From contig NZ_OY734020.1 of NCBI RefSeq assembly GCF_963455295.1, positions 992,001 to 1,056,000 on the forward strand: a stretch of DNA of 64,000 nt. The letters run 5' to 3'. A model generated the notes under the pieces. It did no database searches. It was given only the letters and a program-made list of their open reading frames with translations, and had not been told where the DNA came from. The position numbers were made by a program, and so were the translations under genes. Every line of letters starts with the position of its first letter. Position 1 is the stretch's first letter. Shown in pieces: positions 43,732 to 52,378 of this stretch. The DNA comes from Candidatus Thiodiazotropha sp. CDECU1. GTDB lineage: Bacteria; Pseudomonadota; Gammaproteobacteria; Chromatiales; Chromatiaceae.

Positions 43732-45963
43732 CTATTTCGTCAGGGCCATAAACAATCTTGGTAACTGTTCCGGCAGCCGTTCAACCCGGTCGATGATTGT
43801 GAATTGATGGCCGAAGATATCTCTCACATAATCATCGGCCTCGGGATCCAGGTTGATACAGTAGGTATAGATACCCTCCTGCTCCGCTTCCAGTACCGCC
43901 TTACGGCTGTCCTCGATGAGCTGGCGGTCATCATGTACATCGATATCGGCTGGCTCGCCATCGGTCAGGACCAACATCAGTTTCTTATCCGCCTGTCTGG
44001 CGCTTAGGTAGTGCGAGGCGTGACGAATGGCGGCTCCCATGCGGGTTGACCAGCCGGCCTGCATGGCGGCCAGACGCCCTTTGACCTCATCGTTCCAATG
44101 TTCGGTATACCCTTTGATGTGTTGATAGCGTACCTCATGCCGGGTATTGGATGAGAAACCGGCGATTGCGAAGCTATCACCCAGTTGCTCGATAGCCCAG
44201 CCCAAGAGGGAGACCGCCTCCTGGCTGAGTTGCAGAATCGACTGCTGGCTGCCTTGGGGTATCTGATCCACCGATTCGGAGAGATCGATCAGCAGCATCA
44301 CCGCAATATCGCGCCCGTCACTGCGGTGGCTCATATTGATCCTGAGATCGGGGTTATGACCGCTCTTGTATTCGATTAAAGAACGGATAGCCACATCCAG
44401 GTCGAGCTCACTACCCTCTTCCTGATAACGGATACGCACATATTGTTGCGGCTTGAGCAGGTCCAGCAGACGTTTCAGCTGCTTTGCCAGGGCCTGGTGT
44501 TTGTGCAGCAGGGCATCGATATAACCCGCATCCCCCTGGGGGTGGAGGCTCTCGTAGAGGCTCACCCAATCGGGATTGTAGGTCTTGTTCTTGTAGTCCC
44601 ACTCCGGGTAGTGGCGAGGCGGCAGGCCCTGGATCTCCTGGTCTGAGGTTTTGGGTTTTTGCTCCGCATCGAACATCTCCTCCTCATCCCCCTCTTCGAT
44701 GTAGATCCACATATGGCGGTTGTCATCGCGGTAGCTGACTTCGGTATCGGTGAAGTAGACATTCGCGGAGAGATCCGCCTGGCGGCGGGTGCGGGCGATA
44801 TAGGAGATGGCAAGTGCAGCCATCTCCTGGGTGCTCGAAGCGTTGTCAACCAGGGCGGCATGGAAACGGCTCAGAAACTCCAGCAGATCCGGATTGGTGT
44901 AGCCATGGTGCGGATTCAGGGCGGCATGGGAGAACATCGCCAGGCGATGGCGAATGCACGACTCCACTTCAGGGTCGCAGTCATTCTCATCGGGACAGGG
45001 ATGCAGTTTCAGCAGGATCTTGCGCAGACCTGGATACTCACGGGTGGCGAGGAGATCGACCCTGGCATCCTCGAAAGTCTCGATGGCAACCCGTTGAAAG
45101 GGGCTGTAGTTGTCCGCAACCACATGACTGGTCCAGCGCTGATGGGCGGCTACATGGGCCAGCAGGGCTCGGTAGCGATCGATACCTGAGACCTGGTGCA
45201 GATCATCGTAAACGTCGGGTATACGAATCCCCAGCGAGTCGAAGTAGGGCATGGGTTTGCGCAGTTCGTCAAAGCCTTCAGAGTAGGGTACGAAGTGGGC
45301 CTTACTGCGCCATAGGGATCGCAGGTAGAGATCGAGCTTGCGCTCATGGTCAGCAAACAGGGTGCCGTGCCGTTCCCGCTGCAGGATAGCGCGACTGTCG
45401 GCGGACTGCAGGCTGAAGTAGTCGATCTGCCGTTGCGGATGGGTGCGGTAGTTGCGGACGCCGTAATCGATCCAGTTGCTCAAACCCTCCAGCGAGAGTT
45501 GGCTTAGCAGATAGGGGACCTTTTTCAGCAGATTCGGCAGTGACGGGCTGGGTATGGTGGTATGAAAACCGTGAATGGAGCCAGAGGTCTGCTCCATCAT
45601 ATCCAATAGCAGGTTGATGAACCGCTCCATCATCTCCACACTGCCCAGCCTGCGGCTGGCCTCAGGCAGCATCTGCAGGAACGGGAGGATTGCTTTGCCG
45701 TTGGGACTGCGCGAGAGCTTCCACACGCTCTGGGAGATCAGTTCGATAATCTCTTCACCGGTACGCCCGGCAATCTCGGGCAGCTCTTCCAGGAACACGA
45801 TCACCGGTTCCACACCGCGGCCGATCTTGCAGCACAGGGAGGCGCCTTCCAAATAGGCGTCGATACCCGCCTCGCTGAGGTGGCGACGGGCGTTCGCCAT
45901 ACAGTCGTCGAAGATCGGGTCGATCTCCTTGAAACCGCAGCTGAGTCTCTCTCTATCTGACAT
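43732..45963 (-). CDS. cbbO2: CbbO-type RuBisCO activase component (form II partner)
   Basis: A 743-residue protein with a C-terminal von Willebrand factor A domain: the MIDAS motif is LLIDLSESVDQIPQGS (about residue 555). The N-terminal part holds CbbO-family repeats such as LDLYLRSLWRSKAHFVPYSEG. CbbO binds RuBisCO and CbbQ to remove inhibitory sugar phosphates from the active site. It is the last gene of the form II cluster and is separated from cbbQ2 by a composite REP element, which may weaken transcription between them. Another copy lies at 49915-52296. Confidence 0.92.
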   Translation of the reverse strand: MSDRERLSCGFKEIDPIFDDCMANARRHLSEAGIDAYLEGASLCCKIGRGVEPVIVFLEELPEIAGRTGEEIIELISQSVWKLSRSPNGKAILPFLQMLPEASRRLGSVEMMERFINLLLDMMEQTSGSIHGFHTTIPSPSLPNLLKKVPYLLSQLSLEGLSNWIDYGVRNYRTHPQRQIDYFSLQSADSRAILQRERHGTLFADHERKLDLYLRSLWRSKAHFVPYSEGFDELRKPMPYFDSLGIRIPDVYDDLHQVSGIDRYRALLAHVAAHQRWTSHVVADNYSPFQRVAIETFEDARVDLLATREYPGLRKILLKLHPCPDENDCDPEVESCIRHRLAMFSHAALNPHHGYTNPDLLEFLSRFHAALVDNASSTQEMAALAISYIARTRRQADLSANVYFTDTEVSYRDDNRHMWIYIEEGDEEEMFDAEQKPKTSDQEIQGLPPRHYPEWDYKNKTYNPDWVSLYESLHPQGDAGYIDALLHKHQALAKQLKRLLDLLKPQQYVRIRYQEEGSELDLDVAIRSLIEYKSGHNPDLRINMSHRSDGRDIAVMLLIDLSESVDQIPQGSQQSILQLSQEAVSLLGWAIEQLGDSFAIAGFSSNTRHEVRYQHIKGYTEHWNDEVKGRLAAMQAGWSTRMGAAIRHASHYLSARQADKKLMLVLTDGEPADIDVHDDRQLIEDSRKAVLEAEQEGIYTYCINLDPEADDYVRDIFGHQFTIIDRVERLPEQLPRLFMALTK

Positions 45964-45990
45964 CAGTAATTTGTCGATAACATAAAAGGT

Positions 45991-46163
45991 TCATAAATGA
46001 ACACATATGGGATTTGTTAATTTCGTTCGCTCCTCCTAATGCGTAGGGTGCGGCTTGCCGCACCGATTGTCCCGCTATCAGGTTGAATGGTGCGGCGAGC
46101 CGCACCCTACGTAATAAAGAGACCAGGTGGAATAAAAAAATCATTTGTGTCCATTTACGGTTA
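45991..46163. repeat. Composite repeat B (imperfect outer IR with REP doublet), between cbbQ2 and cbbO2
   Basis: REP palindromes at 46043-46064 and 46089-46110 in opposite orientation, enclosed by an imperfect inverted repeat (ATAAATGAACACATATG at the left, near 45993-46009, against CATTTGTGTCCATTTACGG at 46142-46160). It resembles composites A and C but the outer arms have drifted. It fills the 212-base gap between cbbQ2 and cbbO2. Confidence 0.75.
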
Positions 46164-46175
46164 ACATTTCCAGCA

Positions 46176-46982
46176 TTACCCGAATACGGCCTCGATGGCG
46201 TGATCCAGGGTGGCGACTATGTCCTTGTCGTCGGTGATGGGTCTGACCAGGGCCATGCGGCAGGCCGCCGGAGGTTTGATGCCCCGTTTCACCAGTCTCG
46301 CGGCGTAGACCAGCAGCCGGGTCGATATGCCTTCGTCCAGGCCATGCCCTTTGAGGTTGCGCGCCGTCTCTCCGATCTTTACCAGATGGGCGGCGGTGGA
46401 TTCATCGATATCGGTCTCCTTGGCAATGATCGATGCCTCCAGGTCAGCCGGTGCATAGTCGAAATCGAGGGCGGAGAAGCGCTGCTTGGTGGATTGTTTG
46501 AGATCCTTCATCAGGCTCTGATAACCCGGGTTATAGGAGATCACCAGTTGAAAATCCTCATGGGCATTGATTACCTCACCCTTTTTATCCAGGGGCAGGG
46601 CGCGCCTATGGTCGGTCAGGGGGTGAATTACCACCGTGGTGTCCTGTCGCGCCTCCACAACCTCATCCAGGTAGCAGATGGCGCCGATGCGGGCCGCCAC
46701 GGTGAGCGGGCCGTCCAACCAGCGTGTGCCCTCACTGTCGAGTAGATAACGGCCCACCAGGTCTGAGGCGGTCATATCCTCGTTGCAGGCCACGGTAATC
46801 AAAGGTTTGTCTAAGCGCCAGGCCATGTGTTCCACAAAGCGGGATTTACCACAACCGGTGGGGCCCTTGATCATCACCGGCAGCCGTTCTGCATAGGCGG
46901 CCTCATACAGTTCGATCTCATCCTCCTGGGGTTGATAGTAGGGTTCTTGTTGGACCAGGTATTGCTCGTTGTCGGCACTCAT
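46176..46982 (-). CDS. cbbQ2: CbbQ-type AAA+ RuBisCO activase (form II partner)
   Basis: A 268-residue MoxR-family ATPase. Walker A GPTGCGKSRFVEH (about residue 39), Walker B AICYLDEVVEA and ISYNPGYQSLMKDLKQSTKQRF (sensor I region) are intact. CbbQ forms a ring that works with CbbO to reactivate RuBisCO. Placed between cbbM and cbbO2 but separated from each by a composite repeat. Close paralogue of cbbQ1 at 52379. Confidence 0.95.
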   Translation of the reverse strand: MSADNEQYLVQQEPYYQPQEDEIELYEAAYAERLPVMIKGPTGCGKSRFVEHMAWRLDKPLITVACNEDMTASDLVGRYLLDSEGTRWLDGPLTVAARIGAICYLDEVVEARQDTTVVIHPLTDHRRALPLDKKGEVINAHEDFQLVISYNPGYQSLMKDLKQSTKQRFSALDFDYAPADLEASIIAKETDIDESTAAHLVKIGETARNLKGHGLDEGISTRLLVYAARLVKRGIKPPAACRMALVRPITDDKDIVATLDHAIEAVFG

Positions 46983-47084
46983 GGTGACTCCAGATTCATA
47001 AACAAGGCAGACGAATTCCGCGCTATTCTACTCTATTGTGTAGGGTTAATCCTGTGTTCGAGAAAAGCCTTTTTTGAATTTAAA

Positions 47085-47277
47085 AAGTCCGCCAATGAAC
47101 GCCAATGTTGTTATCCGAAATGTCCCGGCCTGGCGTAGGGTGCGGCTTGCCGCACCGATGCGCAAGCATCACCAAGGCACCGATCTATCTGGAGTGGTTA
47201 ACGGTGCGGCAAGCCGCACCCTACACAACCAAGTAATCGAAATTATTGAAAATCCATTACCGTTCATTGGCGGACTT
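47085..47277. repeat. Composite repeat C: outer inverted repeat with REP doublet
   Basis: A perfect 17-bp outer inverted repeat, AAGTCCGCCAATGAACG at 47085-47101 and its complement at 47261-47277, encloses REP palindromes at 47135-47156 and 47203-47224. The outer arm differs from that of composite A mainly by one A/C change. It lies downstream of cbbM's terminator. Confidence 0.85.
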
Positions 47278-47283
47278 CACTAC

Positions 47284-47310
47284 AAAAAAAGCCCCCATAC
47301 GGGGGCTTTA
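47284..47310 (-). terminator. Rho-independent terminator of cbbM
   Basis: On the minus strand, AAAGCCCCC, the loop GTAT and GGGGGCTTT followed by more T form a strong terminator 29 bases after the cbbM stop (stem at 47288-47296 and 47301-47309 on the plus strand). Confidence 0.9.
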
Positions 47311-47338
47311 AATTCCGGATGGCATTGAGGTGCAGTTC

Positions 47339-48724
47339 TTATTTGTGCACGCCCAATTTTTCACGCCAACCTGGGAAGATGGTATCCGCGTCGAGGGGGA
47401 AGGACTCGAAGGCGCGGGCGAACTCTTGGTGCTCCTTGGCCCACTCGATGGGATCGGCGCCGGCCTTCCAGCACTCGTAGGCCTGACGCAGGGAGGTGGC
47501 ACCAGCCGCCGGGCTGTCGATGTGGCCGTAGGAGCCGCCACCCGCGGTGTTGATCACATTGCCGTGGCCCAGGTTCTCGAAGAAGCCGGGCAGACGCAGC
47601 GCGTTCATACCGCCGGAGATGATCGGGGTGGTGGGCTTCATGCCGTACCACTTCTGGTTGTAGGCAGGACCCTGGTACTCATCGCGTTCGATGATGTAGG
47701 CGATGGCGCGGTCGTCCTTGTCGCCTTCCATCTTGCCGTAGCCCATGGTGCCGACGTGGATACCGGAGGCACCCTGCAGACGGGACATCTTGGCCAGCAC
47801 GTAGGCGGTGTAACCGCGCTTGGAGCTGGGGGAGGTGACGGCGCCGTGACCGGCACGATGGTAGTGCAGGTACTGGCCGGGGAAGTAGCGACGGGCGGTG
47901 GTGACCATGCCCGGGCCACCCACGTAGCCGTCCACCAGGAAGGCCACCTTGTCGGCATCGGCGCCGAAGGCCTCGAGGATGAACTCGCCACGGGCGAGCA
48001 TCTCGGCGTGGTCGTCGGCGGTGATGTTGGCGGAGAAGAGCTTGGCCTCGCCGGTCTCGTCCATGGCGCGCTTCATGGCGTCATAGACAAGCGGGTAGAC
48101 CTTTTTCGCGGGGCAGAAAACCTGGTTGCCCTGGGGCTCGTCATTCTTGATGAAGTCGCCACCCAGCCAGAATTGGTAGGCCGCCTCGGCGAAGGGCTCG
48201 GGACGCAGACCCAGTTTTGGCTTGATGATGGTACCGGCGATGTAACCGCCGTCCACCACGGGACGACCCAGCATGCGCCACAGGTCGGAGATGTCCTTGG
48301 CAGGACCGTCGAACAGCTGGATGGCCCGGGGCGGCATGAAGAAGTCATACATCTGGGCGTGTTCGATGTCGCCCATGCCCTGGTTGTTACCGATGGTCAG
48401 GGTGAGGAAGGAGACCAGCATCATGCGGCCGTCGATCATGTTGCGATCGAACAGGTCGATGGGGTAGGCGATGCGCATCTCCTCGGTGGCTTCATCAATC
48501 ATGTAGACCAGTGCATCCACACCCTTGGTGAAATCGTCGGTGGTGGAGACTTCCACATTGGTACCGGTGGATGACTCGGCAGCGAAGTGGGCTGCAGCCT
48601 CCAGGTAGCCGTAACCGCTCTTCGGTTTCATCTTGTAGGCGCACAGGATATGCCCGCCGCCGGCGATCAGGTCCTCTTCCTTCAGGCTGAGGTCCGAGTA
48701 ACGGGATGATTGGTCTAATGCCAT
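47339..48724 (-). CDS. cbbM: RuBisCO form II large subunit
   Basis: CbbM, 461 residues, fixes CO2 onto ribulose 1,5-bisphosphate. Diagnostic motifs: [27 protein letters not shown] near the start, [18 protein letters not shown] (catalytic Lys), [14 protein letters not shown] (carbamylated Lys), [10 protein letters not shown] and [17 protein letters not shown] (loop 6). Form II has a poorer affinity for CO2 but suits low-oxygen conditions. First gene of cbbM-cbbQ2-cbbO2; the promoter region carries the same palindrome as that of cbbL. Confidence 0.98.
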   Translation of the reverse strand: MALDQSSRYSDLSLKEEDLIAGGGHILCAYKMKPKSGYGYLEAAAHFAAESSTGTNVEVSTTDDFTKGVDALVYMIDEATEEMRIAYPIDLFDRNMIDGRMMLVSFLTLTIGNNQGMGDIEHAQMYDFFMPPRAIQLFDGPAKDISDLWRMLGRPVVDGGYIAGTIIKPKLGLRPEPFAEAAYQFWLGGDFIKNDEPQGNQVFCPAKKVYPLVYDAMKRAMDETGEAKLFSANITADDHAEMLARGEFILEAFGADADKVAFLVDGYVGGPGMVTTARRYFPGQYLHYHRAGHGAVTSPSSKRGYTAYVLAKMSRLQGASGIHVGTMGYGKMEGDKDDRAIAYIIERDEYQGPAYNQKWYGMKPTTPIISGGMNALRLPGFFENLGHGNVINTAGGGSYGHIDSPAAGATSLRQAYECWKAGADPIEWAKEHQEFARAFESFPLDADTIFPGWREKLGVHK

Positions 48725-48863
48725 TGGTCTACTCCAAATATGTGAATCTGTCTGTGGGAGAAGCTATGTTTCTCTCCATTAACCCCAATTCGTTTAGGGA
48801 ATTGGGTGCAAACCTTACATTTGTTGTGTTTATAAGTAAACCTCAAATATTCTTATACAAACC

Positions 48864-48879
48864 ATAAGTAATAACTTAT
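48864..48879 (-). promoter_or_regulatory. Candidate CbbR operator upstream of cbbM
   Basis: ATAAG-TAATAA-CTTAT is a palindrome with 5-bp arms in the 247-base gap upstream of cbbM. The same CCATAAG-N6-CTTAT lies upstream of cbbL at 55525. A second ATAAG/CTTAT pair with wider spacing is at 48832-48856. LysR-type regulators such as CbbR bind such palindromes, so this is a plausible operator; the identity is inference. Confidence 0.55.
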
Positions 48880-48971
48880 TTGTTTAATGGCGCTGAGGTC
48901 AAACCGGTATAAAATGTGGGATACAATAATTCCAGCCTGAATTAGGCGATAATTTTCAGCACACCATTAAC

Positions 48972-49292
48972 ATGAGCACCAAGATCAAAATGGCAGACAA
49001 GCGATATCACGGTATAGACAAGGATCCCAAGGGGGCCATGAATCCCACCGGCAACATTATTCGTGACGCCTGGGTATTTGGCTTGATTCCAGAGACAGAG
49101 ACCTGTGAAGGGTGGTTGGTACAGGGGATAGACGCCCTGTATGACAAAGTCACCACGGAGTGGGAAAAATATGGACATCTGGTGTCGAATCTGCCGCCGG
49201 AGTTGGCGGAGAAGCATAGTCGCATCTATCAACGGGCGGTTGCCGAAGCCAAGGCAAAGGGGTGGAACCCGGAACTGGGTGAAAATGACTGA
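48972..49292 (+). CDS. Hypothetical protein between the two RuBisCO operons (a)
   Basis: A 106-residue soluble protein without signal peptide, helical, with DPKGAMNPTGNIIRDAWVFG and PPELAEKHSRIYQRAVAEAKAKGW. The compact features and clear start (ATG at 48972) suggest a real gene; I do not recognise the family. It diverges from cbbM, so it shares the intergenic operator region, and is followed 15 bases later by another unknown gene. It may be co-regulated with RuBisCO. Confidence 0.75.
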   Translation: MSTKIKMADKRYHGIDKDPKGAMNPTGNIIRDAWVFGLIPETETCEGWLVQGIDALYDKVTTEWEKYGHLVSNLPPELAEKHSRIYQRAVAEAKAKGWNPELGEND

Positions 49293-49307
49293 TACTTAGG
49301 CCCTAGC

Positions 49308-49763
49308 ATGAGTGAGAGACTTAGTGAGATCTTCTTCCGGCCCGATGAAATCGCCTGTGAACGCCTGACCATTCCGTCACCGCTCTATAACCAGTGCCGG
49401 CTGATGTTGTCACGCTGTCAATACGAACATGTATTCATCCCGGTGCGGACAATGCAGATCCAGGCGGTTATCGATGAGGATGAGGTGATTTTTGTGGACA
49501 ACCAGGCCTACGCCGTGCGTGATGGCGAAGGGGGAAAATTGATCCGGTTGGCCTGGAAATTTCGGCGTGATCAGGAGCGGGAGAGCCTGACAGATCCGGC
49601 CCCCATCGACTTAATCTACTATGATGACAGGGCGCGGGAATTGCACACACGCCTGATTGGCGAGTTCAAAAAGGCCCTCGATATCACGGAGGCACGCTTT
49701 AAGGAGAACGGCTGTGAAGCGAGGGTGAAGCGGGTGCTGCCATTTCCTAAAATCCCGCCATAG
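49308..49763 (+). CDS. Hypothetical protein between the two RuBisCO operons (b)
   Basis: A 151-residue soluble protein: RLTIPSPLYNQCRLMLSRCQYEHVFIPVRTMQIQAVIDEDEVIFVD at residues 20-65 looks like mixed helix and beta, and the C-terminal part LHTRLIGEFKKALDITEARFKENGCEARVKRVL is helical. Three cysteines and no signal peptide. I do not recognise it. Operon with the preceding gene, convergent with cbbO1. Confidence 0.75.
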   Translation: MSERLSEIFFRPDEIACERLTIPSPLYNQCRLMLSRCQYEHVFIPVRTMQIQAVIDEDEVIFVDNQAYAVRDGEGGKLIRLAWKFRRDQERESLTDPAPIDLIYYDDRARELHTRLIGEFKKALDITEARFKENGCEARVKRVLPFPKIPP

Positions 49764-49797
49764 CAGGTTGTCCGAAAATGCATGGGAATATCAAGAT

Positions 49798-49882
49798 GTA
49801 GGGTGCGGCTTGCCGCACCGTAAACCCGCTAGCTACAACCTTGCCTTGCTGATGTGCAATGGTGCGGCGAGCCGCACCCTAC
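49798..49882. repeat. REP doublet downstream of cbbO1
   Basis: Palindromes at 49798-49819 (head GTAG) and 49861-49882 (ending CTAC) in opposite orientation, 41 bases apart, between the convergent ends of the 49308 gene and cbbO1. I see no outer inverted repeat here, unlike composites A-C. Confidence 0.85.
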
Positions 49883-49914
49883 ACTTGATCGATCTTCAGC
49901 ATCAAAGTTAACTC

Positions 49915-52296
49915 TCACCCGGTCAACGCGGCAAATACACTCGGCAATCTCTCCGGCAGGCGCTCCACATTGTCCACGATGGAGTAGCCGTTTTCACCGA
50001 ATATTCTCGCCACATAGCGGTCCGCATTGGGATCCAGGGTCAGGCAGTAGGTATAGACTCCCTGCATCGCCAGATCCTCCACCGCCTTCTTGGTATCGTG
50101 ACGCAGGTACTGGGGATCGCGCTCGTCGATATCGGCAGGTTCGCCATCGGTAACCAGTAAGACAAGACGCTTCTGGGCATTCTGCTGGGTCAGGTGCCAG
50201 CCGGCGTGGCGCAGGGCTGCACCCATGCGGGTGGAGAGGCCACCCTGCATACCGGCCATACGGGATTTCACCTCGTCGTCATAGCTCTGCTCGAAGTCCT
50301 TGAAGCGGTAGTACTGCACGTCGTGGCGGCCATCGGAGGCAAAGCCATGTACGGCGAAGCTGTCACCGATGGAGTCGATGGCCCAGGAGAGCAGCCCAGC
50401 CGATTCCCGGGTTAGATCCAGGATGCTGTCCTGATCCTCGTAACCCTCTTCACCCTCGGCGATATCGCCGATCTTCTCATTGGTCGACTCGGAGAGGTCG
50501 AGCAGAAGCACGATCGATAGATCGCGGATATGGCGGGAGACGCGGATGTTGATCCGCGGGTCGGGCATGACCCCGCGCCGGATGTCGATCATCGCCCGTA
50601 TTGCCGCGTTCAGGTCCAGCTCCTCCCCCTCCTCATAACCACGGCGACGGACAATCCCTTGGGGTTGCAGCGCATCGATCAGGTGGCGGATGCGCGAGGC
50701 GATCGGTTTATGCTTGGTGAGGATCTCGTCCATCATCTCGGGATCGCCCCGGCCCTGCTTGCGCTCGATGACCGTGGCCCAGTCGGGGCGGGCCAGCTGC
50801 ACATGGTAATCCCACTCGTTATAGTGGTAGGGATCGGAGACCGGTTCCACCCCTTCCATCTGGTTGTAACTGACCCCCATGTCTTCGTAGGGGAAGAGCT
50901 CGGTGGCCAGCACCAGGATCTCGTCCGGATTGTCGTGGGTCATCTCCGAGTCGAGGTCATTGACGAACTCCATCAGGCTGACATAGCGGCGAACCGTCTG
51001 TTGGGAGGTCGGCAGGTAGTCGATACCCTGTGATTCGAACATGTTTTCGGAGAAATCCCAGAAGTAGCGATTGTCGTCCCGGTAGGGGATCGGCCACTCG
51101 GAGAGGATGCGCACACTGGGGATCTTGGCGATCTCCACGATCTTGTTGTAGAAGTCGACACCGGCCATCCAGGACAGGCGTGGATCGTACGGGTCCTCCT
51201 CAAGCTTGGTTACGAATTCGTCGGCCACCTGGTTGATGATATCGATCTCATCCCGATAGTCCCGGTCCATGATGGCGCGGGTGGTGCGTAGCATCAGGTC
51301 CATGGTCTCGTGGGGCTTGCCGAACTCATCGTTCTCACCCGGCTCGGCGGTGAAGAACTGCAGCCAGAGTTTGCGCAGGCCGGGAAACTTGCTGTAGGCG
51401 AGGTACTCGACGCGGGCATCCTCGAACAGCTCGATCATGCGCATCTGTGCCTGGGACAGCTGCTCGGCGGAGATGGGTTGGCGGGTGTAGACCATGTGCG
51501 CAGCGGCATGCGCCGCAGTCGCACGGTAGACCTCCATACCGTCGACACCGCGGAAAGGATCGAAGGCGTCAGGTACGTGGATCTGAAAGTCCTCGATATA
51601 GGGGCGGATCCCCTGGCGCGACTCGAAGTCGCCGGCGGTGGGGCGCATGAAGAAGGCCCGCGCCCAGAGCGCGCGCAGGTAGAAGTTGAGTTTGCGCTGG
51701 TTGTCGATGAACAGGGTACCGCGACGTTCGGACTGCAGAATCGAGCGGGATGATTCGGTCTGCAGGCCGAAGTAGGCCAGCTGACCGTCGAGATCCCGCT
51801 GGTGGGCCTGGGCGCCCCACATCACCCAACGGCGCAGGCCGCCAAGGGTCAGTTTGGAGAGCAGTTCGTCCAGGTTCTCCATCATCGGGCGCAGACCGCG
51901 GGGCGTCTTGCCGGTCATCTGATGCAGCAGCTTGAGGAAGCCGCGCATGACCTCCGCATCGCCCAGGCGGGAGGCCGCCAGGGGCAGATTGGCCACGATC
52001 AGGGTGATCACGCTGCCGGAGGTGTGGGAAGCCAGTTTCATCATCGCCTCGACCAGGTCGGGGATGATATCCTCGCCCACCTCCTTGGCTACGCCTGGTA
52101 TCTCCTGCACGTAGGTCAGAACCAGGTCCTGACCGCGACCGAGGGTACAGAAGGCACGCATACCTTCGAGGTAGTTCTGCAGGCCGCGCGGTGACATGAC
52201 CCGTTGGGCCTCGTGATAGGAGGATTCGAGCGCCTCAAGGTGCTCGTGGTCGTTCTCATCAAGACAGTTGATGTATTCTGAAAAATCTACGCTCAT
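49915..52296 (-). CDS. cbbO1: CbbO-type RuBisCO activase component (form I partner)
   Basis: A 793-residue paralogue of cbbO2. C-terminal von Willebrand A domain with MIDAS LLLDLSESTNEKIGDIAEG, and the long family-specific N-terminal region (IEDFQIHVPDAFDPFRGVDG and so on). Together with CbbQ1 it should reactivate the form I enzyme. It is the last gene of cbbL-cbbS-cbbQ1-cbbO1. It is longer than cbbO2 mostly through extra acidic segments in the middle. Confidence 0.93.
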   Translation of the reverse strand: MSVDFSEYINCLDENDHEHLEALESSYHEAQRVMSPRGLQNYLEGMRAFCTLGRGQDLVLTYVQEIPGVAKEVGEDIIPDLVEAMMKLASHTSGSVITLIVANLPLAASRLGDAEVMRGFLKLLHQMTGKTPRGLRPMMENLDELLSKLTLGGLRRWVMWGAQAHQRDLDGQLAYFGLQTESSRSILQSERRGTLFIDNQRKLNFYLRALWARAFFMRPTAGDFESRQGIRPYIEDFQIHVPDAFDPFRGVDGMEVYRATAAHAAAHMVYTRQPISAEQLSQAQMRMIELFEDARVEYLAYSKFPGLRKLWLQFFTAEPGENDEFGKPHETMDLMLRTTRAIMDRDYRDEIDIINQVADEFVTKLEEDPYDPRLSWMAGVDFYNKIVEIAKIPSVRILSEWPIPYRDDNRYFWDFSENMFESQGIDYLPTSQQTVRRYVSLMEFVNDLDSEMTHDNPDEILVLATELFPYEDMGVSYNQMEGVEPVSDPYHYNEWDYHVQLARPDWATVIERKQGRGDPEMMDEILTKHKPIASRIRHLIDALQPQGIVRRRGYEEGEELDLNAAIRAMIDIRRGVMPDPRINIRVSRHIRDLSIVLLLDLSESTNEKIGDIAEGEEGYEDQDSILDLTRESAGLLSWAIDSIGDSFAVHGFASDGRHDVQYYRFKDFEQSYDDEVKSRMAGMQGGLSTRMGAALRHAGWHLTQQNAQKRLVLLVTDGEPADIDERDPQYLRHDTKKAVEDLAMQGVYTYCLTLDPNADRYVARIFGENGYSIVDNVERLPERLPSVFAALTG

Positions 52297-52378
52297 GGCT
52301 GTTTACCGCAAAAGGCGCGCAAGCGCGTAAGGGACAATCACGCCGGGGACAGGCCCCGACGCAGCCAGTTGTGTGCGT

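Larger units (their letters stand above)
46983..47338. other. Gap between cbbQ2 and cbbM
   Basis: No gene lies in these 356 bases. They hold a terminator just after cbbM (47284-47310, minus strand) and composite repeat C (47085-47277). The rest, near cbbQ2, may contain a separate cbbQ2 promoter, not identifiable by eye. Confidence 0.6.

Noticed and set aside
47330-48574. 414-codon open frame on the plus strand opposite cbbM
   Set aside because: It is the exact antisense of a highly conserved gene; its Gly/Val/His-rich translation is the usual shadow of a high-GC coding strand and has no known motif.
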